This document shows, piece by piece, positions 57,707 through 64,000 of a stretch of 64,000 nucleotides of DNA (the first letter of the stretch is position 1; each line of letters begins with the position of its first letter). The stretch spans positions 4,658 through 68,657 of the forward strand of contig NZ_JBJXCT010000010.1 in the NCBI RefSeq assembly GCF_046159715.1, read 5' to 3'. The notes below the pieces were generated by a model. The model made no database searches. It saw only the letters and a list, made by a program, of their open reading frames with translations, and was not told where the DNA came from. Made by a program: the position numbers and the translations under genes. The DNA comes from Pampinifervens sp037481935 (GTDB taxonomy: Bacteria; Aquificota; Aquificia; Aquificales; Aquificaceae).

Positions 57707-57735
57707 AATATACAATCCCAAAATTCTTTTGTCAA
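57707..57735 (-). promoter_or_regulatory. Promoter of feoAB
   Basis: On the minus strand: TTGACA (57735-57730), exactly 17 nt, TATATT (57712-57707); then a 30-nt leader and an AGGAGGT SD. This is the best sigma-70 promoter in the window. The AATATACAATCCC region around it may hold a metal-responsive operator, though no clear Fur box is visible. Confidence 0.7.
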
Positions 57736-57745
57736 GAAAAAGGAA

Positions 57746-58507
57746 CTAAAGCCTTGCCTCTTTTATGTTCTTTCTTCTGAATAATCCTCCCTGCACATCA
57801 AAGAAGGCCTTCTGGAGCTCCACCAGTTGTTCCACTCCTGCAAGACCGAGAGTGAGCATCCTGTCAAATTCTTCCCTTGTGAAAGAGTGCTCTTCACCAA
57901 GAGCCTGTATCTCTGATATTCTGCCAGAGCCTGTGGCCACAAGGTTCATGTCTACTTCTGCCTCTGAATCCTCCTCAAAGTTAAGGTCAAGAAGTATCTG
58001 GCCCTTTACTATGCCAACACTCACCGCAGCCACAAAGTCCTTTATAGGAGTTGAGCTTATGCTTCCCTCCTCGTAGAGCCTTATGACTGCGTCCACCAGG
58101 GCCACAAAGGCGCCTGTTATGGAAGCAGTTCTCGTTCCTCCGTCCGCCTGTATTACATCGCAGTCAATCCAGAAAGTCCTCTCTCCTACCTTTGTGAGGT
58201 CAAGGGCGGTTCGCATAGCTCTTCCTATCATCCTCTGTATTTCGTGCGTTCTGCCTCCGATTCTTCCCTGAACCGATTCGCGTATGTTTCTTGTCTGGGT
58301 TGACCTGGGAAGCATGGAGTATTCTGCAGTTATCCAGCCCTGACCTTTACCCTTTAAAAAGGGGGGGACGCTATCTTGCAGAGAGACGGTGCATATAACC
58401 TTTGTGTTTCCGAACTCCACAAGCACAGAGCCCTCGGGATGCTTGAGGTAATCCCTTATTATCCTTACAGGTCTTAGCTCCCCGGGCTTTCTTCCGTCAG
58501 ACCTCAA
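57746..58507 (-). CDS. rph: Ribonuclease PH
   Basis: 253 aa. DGRKPGELRPVRI start, EFGNTKVICTVS, GWITAEYSMLPRSTQTR, GRTHEIQRMIGRAMR (catalytic Arg), IDCDVIQADGGTRTASITGAFVAL, and LDLNFEEDSEAEVDMNLVATGSGRISEIQALGEEHSFTREE are the standard RPH blocks. It trims the 3' end of tRNA precursors phosphorolytically. The start is TTG 58507 overlapping the atpD stop (TTGA), which leaves the conserved N-terminus whole. Confidence 0.95.
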   Translation of the reverse strand: MRSDGRKPGELRPVRIIRDYLKHPEGSVLVEFGNTKVICTVSLQDSVPPFLKGKGQGWITAEYSMLPRSTQTRNIRESVQGRIGGRTHEIQRMIGRAMRTALDLTKVGERTFWIDCDVIQADGGTRTASITGAFVALVDAVIRLYEEGSISSTPIKDFVAAVSVGIVKGQILLDLNFEEDSEAEVDMNLVATGSGRISEIQALGEEHSFTREEFDRMLTLGLAGVEQLVELQKAFFDVQGGLFRRKNIKEARL

Positions 58508-59925
58508 ACCTTTGCTCCCAGAGCTCTGGCTTTCTCCACAGCCTCTTCTATGGTGCCCACCATGTAAAAGGCCATTTCAGGAAGATGGTCGTAGTTGCCC
58601 GTGAGAATCTCTTTGAAGCTCCTTATGTTGTCCTCCAGCTTTACGTATTTGCCGGGCATGCCGGTGAACTGCTCTGCCACGTGGAAGGGCTGTGCCAGAA
58701 ACCTCTGAATCCTCCTTGCCCTGTTGACGATTGCCTTGTCCTCTTCTGAGAGCTCTTCCATACCCAGTATGGCTATTATTTCCTGAAGCTCCTTGTATCT
58801 CTGCAGTATTCTCTTGACCTCCGATGCCACTCTGTAGTGCTCTTCTCCCACGAACTCCGGTGCCAGATACTTGGAGGTGGACTCAAGAGGGTCAACTGCC
58901 GGGTATATACCCAGCTCTGCAAGCCTTCTTGCAAGCACTGTGGTGGCATCAAGGTGAGCAAAGACCGAATAGGGTGCAGGGTCCGTTATGTCGTCTGCGG
59001 GCACGTATACTGCCTGTATGGAGGTAAGAGACCCCTTCTTTGTGGAGGTTATCCTCTCCTGCACCTCACCCACGTCCGTGTTGAGGGTGGGCTGGTATCC
59101 CACTGCAGAGGGAAGTCTTCCAAGGAGCGTGGAGACTTCAGAGCCTGCCTGCACGAACCTGAATATGTTGTCTATAAAGACAAGAACGTCCTGACCCTCC
59201 ACATCCCTGAAGTATTCAGCCATGGTAATGCCCGTCTGTGCCACCCTGAATCGCACGCCGGGAGGCTCGTTCATCTGCCCGTAGACCATGACCGTGTAGG
59301 GAAGGACCCCAGATTCCTTCATCTCGTGCCAGAGGTCGTTTCCTTCTCTGGTTCTCTCTCCCACGCCTATGACCACTGAGAATCCCTTGTGGAACTTGGC
59401 TATGTTGTGTATGAGCTCCTGCATCAGCACTGTCTTGCCCACTCCAGCACCACCAAAGAGCCCCACCTTTCCACCCTTCACATAGGGCTCAAGGAGGTCA
59501 ACCACCTTTATACCCGTCTCAAGTATCTCCACCTTTGTGGACTGCTCTTCCAGGGGTGGAGGTTCTCTGAACATGGGCCAGAACTCTTCTGCATTTACGG
59601 GTCCTGCTTCATCTATGGGCTGACCTACCACATTGAATATCCTTCCAAGGGTTGGCCTGCCAACAGGCACCTTTATGGGTCCGCCCAAGTATTCCACCTC
59701 CTGACCCCTCACCAGTCCATCGGTGGCACCCATTGCCACGCATCTGACCCTGCTCTCTCCTATGTGCTGAGCCACTTCAAGGAAGAGCTCCTCTTCCGCC
59801 CAGTTTCCCCTGTCGTCTATGAACTTCCTCCTTGTCTTTAGACCGTGCCTGACGGGTGGAAGGTTCTTTTCAGAAAACTCCACGTCAATGACCGCACCTA
59901 TCACCTGCACTATTCTTCCTTTCAT
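58504..59925 (-). CDS. atpD: ATP synthase F1 subunit beta
   Basis: 473 aa. Walker A GGAGVGKTVLMQELIHNIAK, VVIGVGERTREGNDL (catalytic Glu), VLVFIDNIFRFVQAGSEVSTLLGRLPSAVGYQPTL (Walker B and P-loop region), and PSAVGYQPT all match F1 beta. It forms the catalytic sites with alpha (26368). The gene is in a pair with rph rather than in an atp operon. ATG 59925 has SD AAGGAGG and a TATAAT just upstream. Confidence 0.97.
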   Translation of the reverse strand: MKGRIVQVIGAVIDVEFSEKNLPPVRHGLKTRRKFIDDRGNWAEEELFLEVAQHIGESRVRCVAMGATDGLVRGQEVEYLGGPIKVPVGRPTLGRIFNVVGQPIDEAGPVNAEEFWPMFREPPPLEEQSTKVEILETGIKVVDLLEPYVKGGKVGLFGGAGVGKTVLMQELIHNIAKFHKGFSVVIGVGERTREGNDLWHEMKESGVLPYTVMVYGQMNEPPGVRFRVAQTGITMAEYFRDVEGQDVLVFIDNIFRFVQAGSEVSTLLGRLPSAVGYQPTLNTDVGEVQERITSTKKGSLTSIQAVYVPADDITDPAPYSVFAHLDATTVLARRLAELGIYPAVDPLESTSKYLAPEFVGEEHYRVASEVKRILQRYKELQEIIAILGMEELSEEDKAIVNRARRIQRFLAQPFHVAEQFTGMPGKYVKLEDNIRSFKEILTGNYDHLPEMAFYMVGTIEEAVEKARALGAKV

Positions 59926-59951
59926 AACAGCCTCCTTGAGGGTTTGAAAAT

Positions 59952-59957
59952 ATTATA
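59952..59957 (-). promoter_or_regulatory. Promoter -10 of atpD
   Basis: TATAAT on the minus strand (59957-59952), about 20 nt before the AAGGAGG SD of atpD. No good -35 was seen at 16-18 nt upstream. Confidence 0.45.
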
Positions 59958-59966
59958 GCATTATTC

Positions 59967-60236
59967 TTATAGGCTTTTGAGGTATGCCTTCAGCATATGC
60001 TTGAAAAGCTTGCCGTGGTCTGGATACCTCAGGTGGAGAAGCTCATGCACTATCACATAGGAAACCTTTTCCCTGTCTTCTTCCAAAAGAGACACATCAA
60101 AGGTGAGCCTTCCCCTTGAGGAACAGCTTGCCAGCTTCCTCTTCATCTTTCTGAAATGCACCGACCTTATTCTGTCCCTCACCTTTAGCCTTTCCGCCCA
60201 GAGGTATAAAAGCTCAAGAAACTCTTCCCTGCTCAT
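59967..60236 (-). CDS. YgjP-like (M48/DUF45) metallopeptidase, short
   Basis: 89 aa. VIVHELLHLRYPDHGKLFKHML contains HExxH and a downstream His (HELLH ... DHGKLF), as in the YgjP-type DUF45 proteins; the N-terminal half is LASCSSRGRLTFDVSLL, so it is a minimal version. Such genes often sit next to type I hsdR, as here: the ATG overlaps the hsdR stop by 4 nt. Function unknown. Confidence 0.85.
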   Translation of the reverse strand: MSREEFLELLYLWAERLKVRDRIRSVHFRKMKRKLASCSSRGRLTFDVSLLEEDREKVSYVIVHELLHLRYPDHGKLFKHMLKAYLKSL

Positions 60237-63109
60237 CTCAAAACCTTCAGAATATCTTCCACAAGCCCCATGTCCTTTAAAAGCCTGAGCGTGTGCCTTT
60301 TTAACTCTCTTTCCTGTCCTTCGTCCTGCTTCCAGTAAGGATAGCCGTCAAGAAGTTTTCTTATTTCTTTTGCCAGAGTTTCAGCCTCCTCAGGGGGTTT
60401 TCCAGACTCTTTGAGCTTATAGGCTATAGCAAAGGTCTCCATGTCCAGCTGGCTTTCTTTTATCTGCGTCTGTATCTTCAGGGTTTCTTCAATCAGTTTC
60501 CTTAGCTCCCTCAGGGCTTCCTGAGCTTTTATCTGCCTTCTTTTGAAGTCTTCCACCACCTGCTGAGCCCTTTCACCTATGGAAACAAACAGAGGGTTTT
60601 TGTCTTTTTCTCTCCTTACAAACTCCTCTATGGTTCTTGCAAGGTTGAAGACCTTTTCATGGTCTGCGGTTTCCGCTTCAAGCCTTTTTAAAAGTCCTTC
60701 ATTTATCTCATAGACCTCAAGGCTTTCACCTATCATGCTCTGCTTTGTGTGTTTTCTTACCAGCTCCTCCACTTTTTTGCTGAAATCTCTGCTTATGTTA
60801 TAAGATGGCTCGTAGGCTTGCCTTACTATGGCATAGACCCTTCTTAAGTTTTCAAGGTGGTCAAGATAAGGTCTGAGGAAGGCATCGGGTGAAAGAAGGT
60901 CATACAGGTCAAAGACCTCTCTGCAGAACTTATAAAACTCTTCCCTCCTTGCTTCCTCATGGAACTTTTCAAGGACATAATCCACCCTCCTGTATGCAGG
61001 AAGGCTTGAAAGCTCCTGCAGGTATTCCTTCTGAGCCTTTTCCATAAGCTCCTTAAACCTTTCCTTTAAAAGCTCTAAGTCTGTGGCAACACCTTCAATT
61101 TCTACAGAGTCAAAGGCTAAAGCCTTTTCAAGGTTTTCAAATATGCCCACAAAGTCTATTATCAGACCTGCTGGCTTTTTCCTGCCCTCCTTGTCCTCGT
61201 AGGGTCTGTTTACCCTTGCTATGGTCTGAAGCAGCATATGGTCCCTCATGGGCTTGTCAAGATAAAGGCAGTAAAGCACAGGAGCGTCAAAGCCCGTAAG
61301 GAGCTTATTGGTCACGATGAGTATCTTCGGCATCTTCTCAGGGTCTTTGAAGTCCTCCCTCACCCTCTTTTCCTCCTCCTCGCTCAGATGAAACCTCTGC
61401 ATAATGGGTGGGTCATTTTTGTGTGGGCTGAAGACCACCCTTGAGTATTCAGGTGGAAGATGTTTGTCCAGCTCTTCCTTGTATAAGGCACAGGCTTCTC
61501 TATCCACCGCCACAAGAAAAGCCTTGTATCCTAAAGGCTCCACATACTCCCTGTAGTGCCTTGCCACATACTCAGCTACTCTGCTTATTCTTTCTTGGCT
61601 CTTCAGCATGTTTTTTAGATGAACAGCCTTTTCAAGGACTGTGTCCAGCTCCCAAGGGTCGCTTATACCCTCTGCATCTTTTAGCTCAAGAAACTCCTTC
61701 TCTAAGGTTTCTCTATCCACCTTTAGCTCGTTGGGTGCAAGGTTGTAGTAGAGCCTGAGGGTTGTGCCATCCTCTATGGACTGGGCTATGCTGTATTTGT
61801 CAAGGTAGCCCTCTGGGTCATCTATGCCAAAGATATGAAAGGTGCTTTTCCCACTTGAGGTTTTTCCTATGGGTGTGCCAGTAAAGCCTAAGTATGTGGC
61901 ATTGGGCAGGGCTCCCATCAGATAGTTGCCCAGCTTTCCGCCCATAGTCCTGTGTGCCTCATCCACAAGTACTATAATGTTATGCCTCGTATTTATATTC
62001 TCAGGCATGCCCTCAAACTTGTGGATAGTAGAGACAATAATGCCCCTTCTGTCCTGTCTTAAAAGCTCCTGAAGATATCTTTTGCTCTCCGCTATCTCCA
62101 CACGCTCCAGACCCACCGCCTTTATGTTTGAAAAGAGCTGTTGCTCCAGCTCGTTTCTGTCCACAAGCATCAGAACGGTCGGGTTTTCAAAAACAGGGTC
62201 TTCTATGAGCCTTTTGGCAATAGCTAACATGGTGTAGGTCTTTCCAGAGCCTTGCGTGTGCCATATGAGACCTTTATGTTTGTCTGGGTCCTTTGCCCTC
62301 TGTATGGACTTTTCCACAGCCCTTATCTGATGAGGTCTGAGAAGAACCTTTTCAAGCCTGTCATCCTTTCTGACAAAAAGCACATAATCGCTCAAAAGCC
62401 TTACTACCCTCTCACAGCCAAAGAAAGCCCTTATCAGCTCCTCAAAACCACCCTTTATTTCTTCTCTGAAGTTATACAGAGACTTGGAGCTTGTGTTCCA
62501 TGTGGCACCGTATAAAAACCTTATGGCATGAGTTATGCCAAAAACCTGCTCAACCGCCAGAAGCTCAGAAGCCTCCTCATGGTATCGCCTTACCTGAGCC
62601 AGAGCGGACTCAATGGCATCCTCCCTGTGGGGTGCTTTAGCTTCAATAAAGACCAGAGGAATGCCATTTATGAAAAAAACAAGGTCCTGCCTTATCTTCC
62701 TTATGCCATTGCTGAATTCAAACTCATCCGTGTAATGAAAAACATTATTCTGCCAGTTTTCCGTATCTATAAGCCTTATGTTCCTCTCCCTCCTTTCCTT
62801 TTCCACATATATGCTCCTTATACCCTTCAGGTGTTCCCACATTTCCATGTTGCCCTGTATGTTTGGCTTCAGGCTTTCTATACGTTTTAGAAGCTCCTCC
62901 AGTTCCCTCTGAGAGAGGAAAGGGTTCAGCTCCTTTACCTTCTGAAAGAAAACATCCCTCAGCACTATGTTTGATGTGTTTCTCCTCAGTCTATTCACCT
63001 CTTCTTGTGTCAGATACCTCCAGCAGGAAGCAGAATAGGAGGCTGTGGGCTGTGAAAGAACAGAAATTATAGCCTCCTGCACCTCCCGCCTTTCAGTGAA
63101 ATACCTCAA
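60233..63109 (-). CDS. hsdR: Type I restriction enzyme, HsdR subunit
   Basis: 958 aa. The N-terminal nuclease domain contains the PD-(D/E)xK residues Asp142 (RQDLVFF), Glu156 and Lys158 (VFIEAKAP). The helicase motor follows: Walker A HTQGSGKT (residues 284-291), DEAH (383-386), and SF2 motifs LVDRNELEQQL, GFTGTPI and VNRPYED. The C-terminal helical region joins the methylase core. It needs HsdM and HsdS to act. ATG 63109 lies 3 nt after the hsdS stop. HsdM is not in the window. Confidence 0.95.
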   Translation of the reverse strand: MRYFTERREVQEAIISVLSQPTASYSASCWRYLTQEEVNRLRRNTSNIVLRDVFFQKVKELNPFLSQRELEELLKRIESLKPNIQGNMEMWEHLKGIRSIYVEKERRERNIRLIDTENWQNNVFHYTDEFEFSNGIRKIRQDLVFFINGIPLVFIEAKAPHREDAIESALAQVRRYHEEASELLAVEQVFGITHAIRFLYGATWNTSSKSLYNFREEIKGGFEELIRAFFGCERVVRLLSDYVLFVRKDDRLEKVLLRPHQIRAVEKSIQRAKDPDKHKGLIWHTQGSGKTYTMLAIAKRLIEDPVFENPTVLMLVDRNELEQQLFSNIKAVGLERVEIAESKRYLQELLRQDRRGIIVSTIHKFEGMPENINTRHNIIVLVDEAHRTMGGKLGNYLMGALPNATYLGFTGTPIGKTSSGKSTFHIFGIDDPEGYLDKYSIAQSIEDGTTLRLYYNLAPNELKVDRETLEKEFLELKDAEGISDPWELDTVLEKAVHLKNMLKSQERISRVAEYVARHYREYVEPLGYKAFLVAVDREACALYKEELDKHLPPEYSRVVFSPHKNDPPIMQRFHLSEEEEKRVREDFKDPEKMPKILIVTNKLLTGFDAPVLYCLYLDKPMRDHMLLQTIARVNRPYEDKEGRKKPAGLIIDFVGIFENLEKALAFDSVEIEGVATDLELLKERFKELMEKAQKEYLQELSSLPAYRRVDYVLEKFHEEARREEFYKFCREVFDLYDLLSPDAFLRPYLDHLENLRRVYAIVRQAYEPSYNISRDFSKKVEELVRKHTKQSMIGESLEVYEINEGLLKRLEAETADHEKVFNLARTIEEFVRREKDKNPLFVSIGERAQQVVEDFKRRQIKAQEALRELRKLIEETLKIQTQIKESQLDMETFAIAYKLKESGKPPEEAETLAKEIRKLLDGYPYWKQDEGQERELKRHTLRLLKDMGLVEDILKVLR

Positions 63110-63112
63110 CTC

Positions 63113-64000
63113 TCAGACCCTCCTGACTCTTATTTTACCGTTCATAAGGCTGTGAAGGAGGGACTTAAAGAGGTTCTTAAGGGCTTTCTTGTAGTTTTCT
63201 TCCTTTTCTATCTTCTGGTCTATGGCTTGAAGTATTTGGGCTATTTGTTTTTGCTCTTCAAGAGGGGGAAGTGGGAAAGCTATTTGTAAAAAGTCTCGTT
63301 TCTTTATTGCACGACGCCGATTTACTGTGCCAGAGGCAAGCCTACTATAAAGCATAAGAGCTGTTGCTGTTCTAAGCCAAGCATCAACATACTCAGGAAT
63401 AGCCATATTATCAATCACCTGAAGAACCACATAAACTGGACTAACTATTCCTATATCAAATTTCTCAAGTATATGAATTGCACCTTCCCAAATAACATAA
63501 GGGTTATACACAATATGATTTTTATGAACTACCTTGTATTTGCTTGTATCTTCAGTAGCAACACGTTTTTCAAATCTCTGAGATTGTAGAATTAATCCAT
63601 CATTCTTAGTTAAAGATAAGACAGGCAAGTCAGAAGAGTTTGTTTGATTTAATTGATATACTCGTTTGTCAATTTCAAATAGGACTTTTTCCAACCTCAC
63701 CACCTCCCAGTGCTTAGGAATTAAACCTATTTCAGTTTCTTTAACTTCTACCGTTTCAGGATTTCCGATTTTCCAGTTTCCAGATGTATCCTTATAAACT
63801 CCATAAGTAAAAAGCTGTTTCATCATAGACTTTTTAAGCTCTTTGGTAGCCCGAATGACCTTCTCAGTTTTTTCAATCACCTCCTGAACAGCCCTCAAAA
63901 CATCCGCTATGGCTTTCTGCTCTTCAAGAGGGGGGAGGGGGAAAAGAAGATTGTAAAGGACATTTTTAGACAGCCTTCTTCTTCCTGTTGTCCCTTCCAT
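63113..64000 (-). CDS. hsdS: Type I restriction-modification specificity subunit HsdS (partial, 5' end cut)
   Basis: The right edge cuts this gene; 295 residues are visible. Two copies of the conserved HsdS spacer region are seen: FPLPPLEEQKAIADVLRAVQEVIEKTEKVIRATKELKKSMMKQLFTYGV near the visible start and FPLPPLEEQKQIAQILQAIDQKIEKEENYKKALKNLFKSLL near the end, with one target-recognition domain (about residues 90-235) between. This is the second TRD; the first would lie beyond 64000. The frame begins at the window edge with MEGTTGRRRLS, which is internal and not a real start. A/T-richer than its neighbours, as usual for variable hsdS. Confidence 0.92.
   Translation of the reverse strand: MEGTTGRRRLSKNVLYNLLFPLPPLEEQKAIADVLRAVQEVIEKTEKVIRATKELKKSMMKQLFTYGVYKDTSGNWKIGNPETVEVKETEIGLIPKHWEVVRLEKVLFEIDKRVYQLNQTNSSDLPVLSLTKNDGLILQSQRFEKRVATEDTSKYKVVHKNHIVYNPYVIWEGAIHILEKFDIGIVSPVYVVLQVIDNMAIPEYVDAWLRTATALMLYSRLASGTVNRRRAIKKRDFLQIAFPLPPLEEQKQIAQILQAIDQKIEKEENYKKALKNLFKSLLHSLMNGKIRVRRV

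Noticed and set aside
63967..64000. ATG at the right edge as start of HsdS
   Set aside because: The residues MEGTTGRRRLS lead straight into the end of a target-recognition domain and the first conserved spacer, so this is the middle of a longer gene.

Overview
The window is chromosomal DNA of a thermophilic, chemolithoautotrophic member of the Aquificaceae (Hydrogenobacter/Thermocrinis/Aquifex type). The marks of this group are a stand-alone C-terminal leucyl-tRNA synthetase subunit (split LeuRS, as in Aquifex), a five-gene 2-oxoacid:ferredoxin oxidoreductase operon (reductive TCA cycle), a complete sulfur-oxidising sHdr/lipoate-binding-protein cluster, a short FlgM, ATP synthase alpha and beta genes 30 kb apart, and very dense coding with many 4-nt overlaps. 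There is no rRNA, CRISPR, IS element or prophage. No gene-free stretch exceeds about 140 bases.

Layout. 1-6014: aldehyde dehydrogenase tail, small protein, ispD; then, on the minus strand, pabC, a di-haem cytochrome c peroxidase, aroD, argG and a Uma2 protein. 6113-15998 (+): a 2-hydroxyacyl-CoA dehydratase-like system split over three genes, a Kef-type antiporter with a frameshift, a tandem DUF202 protein, the SdhA/FrdA flavoprotein and an M50 protease. 15990-23642: DUF151 nuclease, DUF29, miaB; then KaiC-like ATPase, PP2C phosphatase, ahcY, rpmB, aroC, mlaE; a coiled-coil gene. 23684-32601: polyprenyl synthase, tRNA-Ser, smpB, TPR, DUF72, atpA, archaemetzincin, mltG, ruvX, a SAM hydrolase family gene, flgM, an ABC ATPase, HIT and a thioredoxin-fold gene. 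32670-50172 is one long plus-strand block: leuS beta subunit; the oxidoreductase operon with a CobW GTPase; SbtA/SbtB bicarbonate uptake; tusA and two dsrE-like genes; hdrC1-hdrB1-hdrA-hyp-hdrC2-hdrB2; lbpA; thioredoxin; a third dsrE-like gene; a second lbpA; and a LipS-like radical SAM gene. 50163-64000: dcd, tRNA-Leu, thrC, tsaC, secA, feoB/feoA, rph, atpD and the start of a type I restriction-modification locus (hsdR, hsdS, YgjP-like peptidase) that runs off the right end.

How the genes fit together. The 33.8-49.8 kb block joins carbon input (CO2-fixing oxidoreductase, bicarbonate transporter and its PII-like partner) to the energy source (cytoplasmic sulfane-sulfur oxidation by sHdr, with TusA/DsrE sulfur carriers and lipoylated LbpA). 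A lipoyl-synthase-like gene sits at the end of the cluster. Nearly every gene there has a strong AAGGAGG-type ribosome binding site.

By contrast, many genes elsewhere have no ribosome binding site. They carry a TAAAAT/TATAAT-like hexamer 6-10 nt before the ATG, the geometry expected for leaderless mRNAs. This is clearest in the 19-nt gap between the divergent miaB and KaiC-like genes and at flgM, where the hexamer lies in a sigma-28-like element. Calls rest on reading the sequence only; no database search was run.
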